The position numbers and the translations under genes are program-made. A stretch of DNA of 64,000 nucleotides from Paeniglutamicibacter kerguelensis (GTDB lineage: Bacteria > Actinomycetota > Actinomycetes > Actinomycetales > Micrococcaceae). The DNA lies in assembly GCF_017876535.1 (NCBI RefSeq), contig NZ_JAGIOF010000003.1, forward strand, positions 28,818 through 92,817, given 5' to 3'. Positions within the stretch are counted from its first letter, which is position 1. The number at the start of each line of letters is the position of its first letter. The notes beneath the pieces were generated by a model, which did not search any database, was not told the origin of the DNA, and saw only the letters and a program-made list of their open reading frames with translations. Positions 26,118-35,218 of the stretch are shown here, piece by piece.

Positions 26118-27649
26118 GCTGCCACGTAGCACTGCTCGGTGATCTGCTTGGCAGTCGCACCGACCATTTCGCGGCGTACCAGCCCGCCGCGCATGATCAG
26201 CACCCTGTCGCAGAGGTGGCTTAGTTCCTCGTGCTCGGACGAAACCAGCAGCACTGCGACTCCCTGCTCCGCCATGCGGCGCACATGTTCAAGCACCGTC
26301 CGCTTGGCGCCGACATCGACGCCCTGGGTGGGTTCGTGCAGGATCAGGCACTTCACCCCGGCCTTGGCCGCCCACTTGGCGATGAGAACCTTTTGCTGGT
26401 TTCCGCCGCTGAGCGTTTCCAGGGGCCTGTCCGGGTCCCCCATGGGCCTGACGTCGAACTGCTCCATGGCCTCGACAACGCTGCGGCGCTCGGCCCGCGC
26501 ATCGATCAGTCCCCGGCGGGTGAAGGTGCCGATGGAAACGAGCGTCAGGTTTTCGGCGATCGAGGCGCCCATGATCCCGGAGCGGCGCTTCCGATCCGCC
26601 GGGAGCATTGCAATGCCGGCGGCCGTTGCGTCCGTGGCGGAACTTGGCTTCACCTTCTTCCCGCCCACGGAGACCGTGCCCGACTCGGCGTTCATGCTGC
26701 CGAGGATCAGATCCGGTACGTCGTCGTGGCCGGCACCGGCAAGCCCTGTCAGCCCGACGACCTCGCCTGGCCGGATGTCCAGGCTCAGCCCGTTGATGCC
26801 GCCGCCGCTGAGCTCATTGATCCGGATGGCGGGTTCGGAGCCCGCCACAAAGTGGCTGGTGCGCTCCGGAAAATGCGATTCCAGATCCCGACCGAGAATG
26901 TGTTTGGCGAGCTCCTTTTCCCCGCTGATGGTGCTGGTGGGGGCCTGCATGACGACGCTGCCGTCGCGCAGCACCAGCACCGAGTCGGTGGCAGTGAGCA
27001 CCTCGTCGAGCCGGTGGGTGCAAAAGGCAATCGCCGTGCCGCTGGCGGCGGCTGCGCGCATCGCTTCGAAGAGCCTGTCACGCTCCACGCCGGTCAGGTT
27101 TGCCGTTGGCTCATCGAGCACCAGCAGGCTCGACCGTTCGCGGCCGCGGGCGTAAACCGCCCGGGCGATGGCGACGACTGCCTTCTCCGCCTGGGTCAGT
27201 TCCTGCACCGGCGTGGCCGGGTCTACATCGACGCCCAGGCCGGCGAGCAGTTCACGGACCTTGACCTTTTGCGCCTTCCAGTCGATCAAACCGCGCTTGC
27301 GCATCATCGCACCGACAAAAACGTTCTCCGTCACCGAAAGCGATCCCGCCAGGCCCAGGTCCTGATGGACGAAGGCGAAACCCAGGTTGGCCGAGCTGGT
27401 CGGGGTCAACGGGAGGGAGGCTTCCTTCCCGTTGACCCGCAGGGTGGCGCCGGCGTCGGGCTCGTAGATTCCGGCAAGGATCTTGAATAGCGTTGACTTG
27501 CCCGCCCCGTTCTCGCCCAGCACGCCGGTGACGGTTCCAGGGGCAAAGGTCAATGAAATATCGTGAAGGACCTTGGTCAGGCCGAATGTCTTCGAGGCTC
27601 CCGTGAGCACGATTCCCTCGTGTGCGGCCGCATCCAATGGGCTGGTCAT
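26114..27649 (-). CDS. Sugar-type ABC transporter ATP-binding protein (RbsA/MglA-like)
   Basis: 511 aa with two tandem nucleotide-binding domains. The first has an intact Walker A GENGAGKST (about residues 41-49); the second has a degenerate GLAGAGHDD in that place, as usual in RbsA-type proteins, but an intact LSGGNQQKVLIAKW signature. Strong ribosome site AAGGAGAG before ATG 27649. With the lipoprotein and permease genes just upstream it forms a complete CUT2-type importer. Its place inside an amidohydrolase operon indicates uptake of a ureide, hydantoin or nucleoside-like solute rather than a sugar. Confidence 0.9.
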   Translation of the reverse strand: MTSPLDAAAHEGIVLTGASKTFGLTKVLHDISLTFAPGTVTGVLGENGAGKSTLFKILAGIYEPDAGATLRVNGKEASLPLTPTSSANLGFAFVHQDLGLAGSLSVTENVFVGAMMRKRGLIDWKAQKVKVRELLAGLGVDVDPATPVQELTQAEKAVVAIARAVYARGRERSSLLVLDEPTANLTGVERDRLFEAMRAAAASGTAIAFCTHRLDEVLTATDSVLVLRDGSVVMQAPTSTISGEKELAKHILGRDLESHFPERTSHFVAGSEPAIRINELSGGGINGLSLDIRPGEVVGLTGLAGAGHDDVPDLILGSMNAESGTVSVGGKKVKPSSATDATAAGIAMLPADRKRRSGIMGASIAENLTLVSIGTFTRRGLIDARAERRSVVEAMEQFDVRPMGDPDRPLETLSGGNQQKVLIAKWAAKAGVKCLILHEPTQGVDVGAKRTVLEHVRRMAEQGVAVLLVSSEHEELSHLCDRVLIMRGGLVRREMVGATAKQITEQCYVAA

Positions 27650-27690
27650 CGATTCTCTCCTTTCCGGTCGATCCGCTTGCGCGGACCCGC

Positions 27691-28839
27691 TTACTTCCAG
27701 AGGTTGGCGTACTGCTGCTTGTAGTCGACGTTGTCGTAGAGGACTTCCTCGGAGGAAATGTCCAGCCCCTCGATGTTCTTCGCATCGAAGAGCTTCACCG
27801 GCACCTCGCTCATCGCCGGTTCCGCCCCGGACAGGGCGCGCAGCGTGCGGTCCATCATGGCCCAGCCGAGCCAGTTGTTGCTGTTGCCCACGTCCACCGC
27901 CTGGATGCGCTTGTCCCTGATGAAGCCCAGGTTCGCCTCTACCGCATTGATGCTGCCGACGCGGATCTGGTCCTTGCGGCTGGAGAGCTCGACGGCGGGG
28001 ATGGTGAATTGCGCGATCCCGTCGATGGCCGGGAAGATCCAGTTCAGCTTCGGGTTGCGGGAGATCTCCGAGCCGGTCAGGGTCTCTGCAGCGGTCTTGA
28101 AGTTCGACTGCATGAGGTCATCGACCTGCAGGCTGCATTCCGATGAGCAGAACTCATGGAAGCCCTCCTCGATGCCCTTGCGCATCTCGGTGAAGGTTTC
28201 GATGGAAGGCAGATTCTGCACGACTCCGTGTGCCGGACCTTCGGTGTTGGCGATGGCGTAGGCGGCCAGCAGCTTGCCCGACTTCTTGTAGTCGATGCTC
28301 ACTTCGCCTGCCGCTCCCTTTTCCAGCGGAGCATTCGCATCGACGTTCAGTGCGCCGATGACCGGGACACCTGCCTGGTTGGCGCTCTCGATGGCCGTCG
28401 GGAGCAGGTTGAAGTTGATTCCGAAAGCCACGATGGCCGATGATTTGGCCGCCAGGGCCTGGTTCACTTGCTTCGCCGCGGTGTCGGTCGAGCCCTTCGC
28501 GTCGTACACCTCGACCTTGACGCCGGCGCGTTCGCCAGCCTCCGTCATCCCGTCCAGTACGGCCCGAACGAATGGCAACGAGTTATCGAGGGTCACCGCC
28601 GCGATGGTCTTGCCGCGGAATTGCGAGATGTCGATCGCCTCGCCCGGTGAGAGGAATGCGGCCGGTTTGGCGTTTTCGCTGACGAGTTGCTCGGCAGCGG
28701 ACTTGCCGTCTACCGCGTTGACAGTGGAGCTGGCGAGCGAGGCTGTGCTGCTGTCGGTCTGACATGCCGTCAGGCTCAAGATTGCAAGGCCGAGGCCCAG
28801 GGTTGCCAGTGGCTTGGAGAGATTACGTGAGCGCTTCAT
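27691..28839 (-). CDS. ABC transporter substrate-binding lipoprotein (CUT2 type)
   Basis: About 382 aa. The N terminus is a lipoprotein signal: KR-rich start, hydrophobic GLGLAILSL stretch and lipobox LTAC with Cys26. The mature part has the periplasmic-binding-protein type 1 pattern (GKTIAAVTLDNSLPFV, then EVYDAKGSTD), as in ribose-binding proteins. I chose ATG 28839, preceded by GGAAGGAATCAGTGC; the frame is open to 29187, but the upstream part overlaps the permease. It is unusual in having a C26-based anchor directly followed by a Ser/Thr-rich linker. It would capture the operon's substrate outside the membrane. Confidence 0.88.
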   Translation of the reverse strand: MKRSRNLSKPLATLGLGLAILSLTACQTDSSTASLASSTVNAVDGKSAAEQLVSENAKPAAFLSPGEAIDISQFRGKTIAAVTLDNSLPFVRAVLDGMTEAGERAGVKVEVYDAKGSTDTAAKQVNQALAAKSSAIVAFGINFNLLPTAIESANQAGVPVIGALNVDANAPLEKGAAGEVSIDYKKSGKLLAAYAIANTEGPAHGVVQNLPSIETFTEMRKGIEEGFHEFCSSECSLQVDDLMQSNFKTAAETLTGSEISRNPKLNWIFPAIDGIAQFTIPAVELSSRKDQIRVGSINAVEANLGFIRDKRIQAVDVGNSNNWLGWAMMDRTLRALSGAEPAMSEVPVKLFDAKNIEGLDISSEEVLYDNVDYKQQYANLWK

Positions 28840-28915
28840 TGCACTGATTCCTTCCGTGCGAGGTGGTGGAGAGCGGAGTGGGGAAATTACGATGTTGAAA
28901 AGCGGTGTTGAAGTA

Positions 28916-29971
28916 CTACGTTGAGGAAGCCGACTTGCGGCTGATGATTGCGGCGAATGAAACGGCAAGGACCAGGGCTGCACCGTTGAACACGTTCTCC
29001 AACCAGCCCGCGCCGCCAAGCATCTGCAGCCCGGTGACGCCTGTAACGACGAGGAACACGGCGATGACGGTTCCCCAGGCGTTGAAGCGCCCCGGCTTGA
29101 TGACCGTCGCCCCAAGGAAGACGGCCGCTGCGCCGGGAAGCAGGAAGGATGCCCCGAGGTTCGGATCGGCACTGCCGAGTCGGCCAACGTTGAGCACGCC
29201 TGCCAGTCCGCACAGGAACGCGCTGGCGGTCAGTGCGAAGACACGGATGCGGTTGGTCGGCAGGCCACTCAGGCGAGCGACTTCACGGCCCTCGCCGGTG
29301 AAGTAGATGTAGCGTCCGAGCGGGGTGTGTTCCATGAAAACCCACACCGCAAAGGCCAGCAGGAAGGCGAAGTAGACGGGCAGGGGCAGGCCGAGGAATT
29401 GGGCGGTGGCGATGTTGCTGAGGAATTCCGGGGCACCGGCGATGACCTGGGAGCCGGAGATCGCCAGGGTCAGCCCGGTGATCACCGTTCCCATGCCGAG
29501 CGTGGTGATCATGGAGCTGATCCCGATCTTCACGATGAAGTAGGAGTTCAACAGACCCCAGACCATGGTCGAGGCCAGAGCGATCGGGATGGCGATCTCA
29601 CCCGGAAGACCGAGCTTTACGTGGAGCACGGAGAGGATGATCGAGGACCAGGCAATCATCGGGCCGAAGGAGAGATCGAACTCCCCCGCCGCGAAGGGTA
29701 GGACGAGTCCAAGCGCGGCAATGATCAGCACGCTCTGGGAGGACGTGACCACACGAAGGTTCTCGAAGGTGAAGAAGGTATCCGGTGCCGCGACAGAGAA
29801 AACAACGATCACGAAAATCAAGACGCCGAGCACCGCATACTTGTACATTAAGCGGCGGAACAATGAGTCCTGGGTGACGTTCGTTCTGTTCTTTCCCGAT
29901 TCGGGAGGTTTTGGTGTGCTGCCGTTTTCAACCGGTGTTCGTTGCGCCGGCGGCGTACTGATCTGGCTCAT
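28916..29971 (-). CDS. ABC transporter permease (RbsC-like)
   Basis: About 351 aa with a 40-residue hydrophilic N-terminal tail and eight to ten membrane helices. It contains FAAGEFDLSFGPMI, the RbsC-type counterpart of the permease loop, and the coupling segment GRYIYFTGEGREVARLSGL. ATG 29971 has GGGAGAACACCGA upstream and was chosen over 29989, which overlaps the MhpD-like gene further. It is the only permease gene of the importer, so a homodimer is expected. The 76-nt gap before the lipoprotein gene shows no extra feature. Confidence 0.88.
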   Translation of the reverse strand: MSQISTPPAQRTPVENGSTPKPPESGKNRTNVTQDSLFRRLMYKYAVLGVLIFVIVVFSVAAPDTFFTFENLRVVTSSQSVLIIAALGLVLPFAAGEFDLSFGPMIAWSSIILSVLHVKLGLPGEIAIPIALASTMVWGLLNSYFIVKIGISSMITTLGMGTVITGLTLAISGSQVIAGAPEFLSNIATAQFLGLPLPVYFAFLLAFAVWVFMEHTPLGRYIYFTGEGREVARLSGLPTNRIRVFALTASAFLCGLAGVLNVGRLGSADPNLGASFLLPGAAAVFLGATVIKPGRFNAWGTVIAVFLVVTGVTGLQMLGGAGWLENVFNGAALVLAVSFAAIISRKSASST

Positions 29972-29985
29972 TCGGTGTTCTCCCA

Positions 29986-30801
29986 TCACATAAAGTGGTC
30001 GGTGTCAGCGATGACGGTGGCAAGGCTGGAACCCGCCACCTCCAGCTCTATGGCGCTATTAGCCAAGAGCGAGATGGGCTCTCCGAGCCCGATTGCGTAA
30101 ACGGTCACGGGTTCCGGGCGGCTGGCCGCCCTTTCCCCGAGGTGTTGCGCCCACGTGGTGCCCGCTTCGTCGGTGAGCTCGGCGACGGCACGCTGAATCT
30201 CATCCATGGCGGGCAGCCGACCGAGGGCCAGCGGCTTGCCGTCGCGCAGCATGCGGAACTCCGCACCGGCTAGCACCGAGAGGTGCGTGCCGGCCGAAAC
30301 GAGGCGGATCACCCCACCGTTGACCGCGATACGATCTGCATCCTCGGTCTGGGACGTGCCGAAGGGGCACCACGAAACTTCAAGGCCGAGTTGCAGCTTG
30401 TCAGGCGTCGCCATGGCGCCCTTGCCTTGGGGTGCCTGAAGGCTCGGGGCAGGTTCGCTCCGGAATCCGAGCACCCCGCGTACCCTCAAGGGAATCGATC
30501 CGACGGGAATTCGTGCGTTCGTCGACGAGAGCATGCGTTCGCCCAGGATGACTGGATCCAATCCATCGTGGGCGTTCAACAGCACCGCACCCCGGTCACC
30601 TTTCGACATTCGTCTACGGATCACCTCGTCACGCACGAGTCGTGCGTCATCAATCGAGAATCCCGGAATCATCCGGCTCAGGGGTGTGATGCTGCGTCGC
30701 TGGACATCCGAGGAGACAATGAGATCGACCAATCGCCGGACCTCACGTCCTGTCAGTTCTGCGCTGGTGGCCCGGTTTTCCGCGGCCTGCAACTTTGTCA
30801 T
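29986..30801 (-). CDS. MhpD-like hydratase/decarboxylase (FAH superfamily)
   Basis: 271 aa resembling 2-keto-4-pentenoate hydratase and oxalocrotonate decarboxylase. Visible family traits are FSIDDARLVRDEVIRRR in the N-terminal helix and a late EPVTVYAIGLGEP-like strand. The usual metal-binding Glu pattern is not clear to me, so the activity is uncertain. It is the first gene of the ureide-type operon, opposite the BTAD regulator. It might process a keto-acid formed at the end of the pathway, or an isomerisation step. Family call moderate. Confidence 0.6.
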   Translation of the reverse strand: MTKLQAAENRATSAELTGREVRRLVDLIVSSDVQRRSITPLSRMIPGFSIDDARLVRDEVIRRRMSKGDRGAVLLNAHDGLDPVILGERMLSSTNARIPVGSIPLRVRGVLGFRSEPAPSLQAPQGKGAMATPDKLQLGLEVSWCPFGTSQTEDADRIAVNGGVIRLVSAGTHLSVLAGAEFRMLRDGKPLALGRLPAMDEIQRAVAELTDEAGTTWAQHLGERAASRPEPVTVYAIGLGEPISLLANSAIELEVAGSSLATVIADTDHFM

Positions 30802-30907
30802 GGAGCCAGACTATGAAGCGCCCGGTTAACCAATCCGAAACGATCTCGTGTAATTTCAGTCACACTCGTTAACGCACTTTAACGCGTTCGTTCACCGACG
30901 CCGTCAG
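30802..30907. promoter_or_regulatory. Divergent promoter region with TTAACGC direct repeats
   Basis: This 106-bp gap holds a GGTTAACC palindrome at 30824-30831 and two direct copies of TTAACGC starting at 30869 and 30879 (10-bp period). Regulators with a BTAD/SARP-like winged helix usually bind such directly repeated heptamers about one helical turn apart near the -35 element. The adjacent 1011-aa regulator is therefore the likely binder. Inferred from position and spacing. Confidence 0.6.
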
Positions 30908-33900
30908 ATGGAGCAGATCGTGTCACTGGAACACTCCCTTCCGTTGCTGCGAGGCAAGATCTCCGCGCCCTCGCTGCCCGAGATCCTGGTTCCGCGGCCG
31001 CGGCTCGAGTCTTCGGTTCGGGACCGGTTGGGCGCGTTGCCGGTACTTGTGGTGTGCGCCAGCGCCGGTGCGGGAAAGACCACAGCCGTTCGGACCGCAC
31101 TGCGCGATGAACCCCAGGTTGCGTGGTTAACGCTCGATGCGGCGGATGCCTCCCCGGGCCGTCTGCTGACCTACATTGCCGCGGCTCTTGCGCCGTTCTC
31201 ACCGAATCTGACGGAACTGGTTCAACACGCGATGGCCGCACAGGCACCCCACGGCGAGATTGCCGGGCTGCTGATCGAGTCCCTTTTCGGCGAGGTTCCA
31301 ACCACGCTGGTTCTTGATCAGCTCGAACGCGTGGCTCCGCATCCGAAGGCGATGGAGGTCATCGATCATCTTGTCGGCTTCGCCCCGGCCAATGTGAAGA
31401 TCATCCTGATCTCGCGCACCGCCATCACCCTGCCTTCCAGTGCGCCGCCAGGGTCGGAACGGCTGGACTACCTCATCGACCGCGAGCTTGCCTTCACACC
31501 GCAGGAAGCGGTTGTCGCGCTGCAGCAGGCCGGCGGTTCGACCGATGATGTCGATGCGGTCATGCGTGCCACCGGCGGGTGGGTGGTCGGTGTTCTCTTC
31601 GCGGGAACCACTGCGGAACCTATACGGATGGCCCTCCAACCTGAGATCGACCCGTTGCACGCATATCTATGGGCCCACGTCCTGCAGGGGTTGAACGACG
31701 AGCTGCGCGATTTCGCCATCACCACCTCGCTTCTGGTTTCCGTCGATGCCCAGCGCGCCACTGCACTGGGACTCGAACGCACCGAACGCTTCCTGACCGA
31801 GCTTCGGGCCCACAGGATCCCCGCGGTCTGGGCGCCGGGTGGCAAGTCTGTCCGGTACCACCCCGTGCTGCGCGATTATCTGTTGGTGCTGCTGGAGCGA
31901 CGACCCCGCGCGGAGGTTGTTGCTCTCCGGCTCAAGTTCGGCCGCTTGCTCGCCTCCGAGGGGTTCCTCATCGAGGCGACCGAGGAGCTGCTGGCCATCG
32001 AGGCGCTGGCCGAGGCTTTGCCATACGCCGAGCAAGCCATCGAAACCTTGATCGATCGGCGCGACTACGACGTCGCAGACCGCTGGCTCGAGGAACTGGC
32101 AGATTTTGGCCAGGCCGGACTCAGCCCGCTGACTGTTGCCGAGCTGATGCTCTGCGTCGCCCGGGAGGAATACTGGCGCGGCGTGCGCATCGCCGACCAG
32201 TTGGCAGCCCTGGGGCAACGCGAGGCGCTTGCCCGCAGTTCCAGCCGCGCCGCCGCAATGATGATTTGGTGCTACTACCACGCCTGCCGGACGGAAGACA
32301 TGGCCGAAATTCAGGGCGTGGCACCGCCGGGACCGGAGTTGGACGCGGCCAATGGTCTCCTCACGCTGATCGATTCACGAGACGTAGCGGCACTCTCGCC
32401 CTACGGGAGCGCCAGCGGCCAGGTGGATGGCTTGTTGGCACGGCTGAGGTACTGGCGCGGAATGCTCGCCGAGGCATCGGCACCTACCCAAAATCCGGCG
32501 ACGGAGGCAGTCGTTGTGCCTTGGCGGGTCGCTGCACTTCGGGCCGTCGGCGAACTCGAACAGGCGCATCGACTCTATGCGCGGGTGGAAGCTGCGGGAA
32601 TGATCACCGCAGGGCTCCTGGCAGTGGTGGGCGCCGAACTCTACATGGACATGGGACGCGAGTCTGACTCGCGGCGCTGCATCGAAGCGGGCCGCCTTGA
32701 GGCCAGACGCCTGGGTTCCGTGGTCTGGGATCTTTTCTCCCAGCTCTCGGAAGCCAAGCTCGAATTGCGGTTGGTGCGCGACCCCATCCGGGCACGGCAG
32801 GTCCTCGACGGGCTCGAACTTGAACCGCTGGCCCGCGTCTACCAGTCCACCGCCGAACAGATCGACACCTGGCACGGCCTGAGCCACCTGATGCTCGGCG
32901 AATACGAATCCGCCCGCTATCGGCTGCAACGTGCTGTCGCTTCAATGCGCGAGTCGGGCCGGGTGTTGGAACTCCCTACCGCCGCGGTGTACCTCGCCGA
33001 GGTTGCCTGGCATTGCAAGGACGATGAGGCTGCTGACACCGCATCCGACGAGGCCATGGCCGCCGCCCGGGCGCAGGGCACCGACGAGGTGCTCTTGCGC
33101 GCCCTGCGTGAGTTCCCCGAGGTACTGTCCCGCAGGCTGGACTCGCTCGCCGACGGCGACACGGACTGGCACCGGCTCGGCGGAAGGCTGCTCAACGAGT
33201 CCACCCCGCAGGTGCTTTCCTCGTCCGTCGTCGTGCAGCTGCACGAGTTCGGAGCGCCGCAAATCCTCGTGGGCGACACCGAGGTACGACCCCGCATCGC
33301 CAAGAGCTATGAGCTACTGGCCTACTTCGCATCGATCGGCGAGAAGACAGTGACGCGCCAGCAACTACTCGATGCCCTGTTCGACGGACGCGACACGAAC
33401 GCCTCGAAATCATACCTGCGGCAGGTGGTGCACCAGCTTCGATCGGTGCTGCCCGAGGGCGTGGGGCCTTTCATCACCAACGATGCAATCGCCTTCGCGG
33501 ACCACGTCTCCATAGAGAGCGAAGCGGCACGCTTCGAGCAAATCGCGCAGCGATCCCAAAGCAACGATCCGCGCCGCCGGGACCACGAAATCAAAGTTGC
33601 ACTGGGAGCCTTCGACCAAGGCGGCTATCTTCCGAAAGCCAAATCGCTCTGGATCGACAACCGACGCGAGCAATTGCTCGGTGCAGCGACCGCGTTACGT
33701 CTCGAAGCTGCACGGCTGGCCTTCGAACAAGGATCATTCGCCAGGGCAGACAAGTTCGCGCGGGCCGTACTCAGCGAAGAACCGCTTCGCGAGGCCGCCT
33801 GGCGCTTGCGCATGCGCACTGCCGCCGCAATCGGCTCCTCCGACGACGTCCTGACCATCTACACCGAATGCGTCACCGCGATCACCGCGATCGGAGCGGA

Positions 33901-33943
33901 ACCCGCGCGCGAGACGAGGATGCTGCTCGAACAACTTCGTTAG
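30908..33943 (+). CDS. STAND ATPase regulator with C-terminal winged helix and BTAD domain
   Basis: 1011 aa. The N-terminal MalT-like NTPase has Walker A ASAGAGKTTAV near residue 50 and a TLVLDQLERV Walker B-like strand. The middle 450 residues are helical, TPR-like repeats. The C-terminal 240 residues are an OmpR-type winged helix (RPRIAKSYELLAYFA, then LLDALFDGRD) and a BTAD domain ending TECVTAITAIGAEPARET. Order is unusual: most SARP proteins carry the winged helix at the N terminus. It lies opposite the ureide operon across 106 bp and is its most likely activator. ATG 30908 is used; a GTG 12 nt later is possible. Confidence 0.85.
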   Translation: MEQIVSLEHSLPLLRGKISAPSLPEILVPRPRLESSVRDRLGALPVLVVCASAGAGKTTAVRTALRDEPQVAWLTLDAADASPGRLLTYIAAALAPFSPNLTELVQHAMAAQAPHGEIAGLLIESLFGEVPTTLVLDQLERVAPHPKAMEVIDHLVGFAPANVKIILISRTAITLPSSAPPGSERLDYLIDRELAFTPQEAVVALQQAGGSTDDVDAVMRATGGWVVGVLFAGTTAEPIRMALQPEIDPLHAYLWAHVLQGLNDELRDFAITTSLLVSVDAQRATALGLERTERFLTELRAHRIPAVWAPGGKSVRYHPVLRDYLLVLLERRPRAEVVALRLKFGRLLASEGFLIEATEELLAIEALAEALPYAEQAIETLIDRRDYDVADRWLEELADFGQAGLSPLTVAELMLCVAREEYWRGVRIADQLAALGQREALARSSSRAAAMMIWCYYHACRTEDMAEIQGVAPPGPELDAANGLLTLIDSRDVAALSPYGSASGQVDGLLARLRYWRGMLAEASAPTQNPATEAVVVPWRVAALRAVGELEQAHRLYARVEAAGMITAGLLAVVGAELYMDMGRESDSRRCIEAGRLEARRLGSVVWDLFSQLSEAKLELRLVRDPIRARQVLDGLELEPLARVYQSTAEQIDTWHGLSHLMLGEYESARYRLQRAVASMRESGRVLELPTAAVYLAEVAWHCKDDEAADTASDEAMAAARAQGTDEVLLRALREFPEVLSRRLDSLADGDTDWHRLGGRLLNESTPQVLSSSVVVQLHEFGAPQILVGDTEVRPRIAKSYELLAYFASIGEKTVTRQQLLDALFDGRDTNASKSYLRQVVHQLRSVLPEGVGPFITNDAIAFADHVSIESEAARFEQIAQRSQSNDPRRRDHEIKVALGAFDQGGYLPKAKSLWIDNRREQLLGAATALRLEAARLAFEQGSFARADKFARAVLSEEPLREAAWRLRMRTAAAIGSSDDVLTIYTECVTAITAIGAEPARETRMLLEQLR

Positions 33944-33978
33944 ACGACGAACAGCCGGGGCGCGTGGCCGCGTAACAT

Positions 33979-34758
33979 TCAGCTGGCCTGCGTGTCGGGT
34001 GTCCCCTGGTGGTATCGCTGCTGCCAGTGGTCCCCCTCGCGCATCCAGATGGAGCTTCTGTGGACCGTACCGAGGGCATCCTCGGTACGGAACCTGACGT
34101 GCGCCACTCCGGGCGCAAGTTCCACGACGCGGTCGAAGGCCACGCCCTGAATTTGATCCGGAATGGTGTTGAGAACTCGAATCACGTCATCGCGCTCCCA
34201 ATAGCGTCCGGTGCGACCAATTTCGTAGAAATCATGGTGGATCATTTGCTCGAGTCGCTCAACGTCGTTGCGCGACTCGGCGCTGAGAAGCGAGGTTTCA
34301 AGACCAACAATTTCATGACGCAGATCCGTCGAGGCCTGCACCGCTTCGCTAGCCTCGTTCTGCCTCGAATTCGCAACGAATAACCACGGGCGTGACGTCG
34401 TAGCGGCACTATCTGTGGATCCAACCCATGCAAATTCCACCTCGCGCCCGACGGTTTCCCGGGCAATTGCTTCCATAAGGGAATGTTCGGGGTCGCCCAA
34501 GGTTTTTCGGGACCCTGACTGCTGCCGCAAATCAGCTAGATGTTCAGCGAGAAGTTGATCTTGCAGAACAATCCGTAGGGCCCGGCCCTCATTCGCCGTT
34601 ATGCGCAAGGCGTCCAAGACTGCAGGTAGCTCGGTTACTTTGGCCGAGCCTTGGGCGTGGCCTCCGAGCCGCCACTGATTGTCATCGATCACCCAGGCCC
34701 AGCAGGGAGAGATCAGGCCGTCCGGAAGCGTGGGATAGGTCACTACTGTAATTGTCAT
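33979..34758 (-). CDS. RNase H-like domain fused to a DUF4440/NTF2-like domain
   Basis: 259 aa. The N-terminal 80-90 residues resemble a degenerate RNase HI fold of the type found in actinobacterial small proteins (AWVIDDNQWRLGGHAQGS, then RIVLQDQLLAEHL). Residues about 140-250 resemble the SnoaL/DUF4440 class (LETSLLSAESRNDVERLEQMIHHDFYEIG, WMREGDHWQQRYHQGT). Canonical RNase H acidic residues are not obvious, so activity is doubtful. It faces the BTAD gene convergently with 35 nt between. It is monocistronic; no functional link to the catabolic genes is seen. Confidence 0.65.
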   Translation of the reverse strand: MTITVVTYPTLPDGLISPCWAWVIDDNQWRLGGHAQGSAKVTELPAVLDALRITANEGRALRIVLQDQLLAEHLADLRQQSGSRKTLGDPEHSLMEAIARETVGREVEFAWVGSTDSAATTSRPWLFVANSRQNEASEAVQASTDLRHEIVGLETSLLSAESRNDVERLEQMIHHDFYEIGRTGRYWERDDVIRVLNTIPDQIQGVAFDRVVELAPGVAHVRFRTEDALGTVHRSSIWMREGDHWQQRYHQGTPDTQAS

Positions 34759-35218
34759 AGCATCATGCTCTCAGATCGAAGTCCCAGAATCGCCATTCCG
34801 GGACCAGACATGTTCGGCAAACTATGACCGAAAATCGTGAACATGCAGCATTTGGCAGGTTGCGTGAGCCGAGGGTCTATGCAGCTCTGGGTTTCCGTTA
34901 CCTTATTTGGTGATCCCGGTTTCGAGCAACATGCGAGGAGATGGGTTGCTGACCTGTCGGCCCCGGCACGATTTAGTCCCCCAGTCATCAATGATCAACC
35001 TTGGTCTTGCCATCCACATGACGCCCCTGCGCCCACACTGCCGCAGCGGTACACGAAGAACGACCCCGAACCTACTGCTGTGCCAGGAGTCGTTCTTCTC
35101 TCCCCCTAGACAAACTCGCCCACATACCCATCGTGAGCCGGCTGGTCGGGCGCAGACGGCACATACGGTAGGACTGGCCGTCTGAACTCAGCACATCTGA
35201 AGCCTGAAGGGCGGAAAC
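34759..35218. other. 460-bp intergenic region with two hairpins
   Basis: No convincing gene. Two perfect inverted repeats are present: GAAGAACGAC (35055-35064) with GTCGTTCTTC (35089-35098), and CAGACGGC (35153-35160) with GCCGTCTG (35177-35184). The second, 34 nt past the end of the broken DUF4822 gene, may be its terminator. Confidence 0.55.

Noticed and set aside
26231..27490. 419-aa open frame on the plus strand
   Set aside because: Antisense to the ABC ATPase gene with complete Walker and signature motifs.
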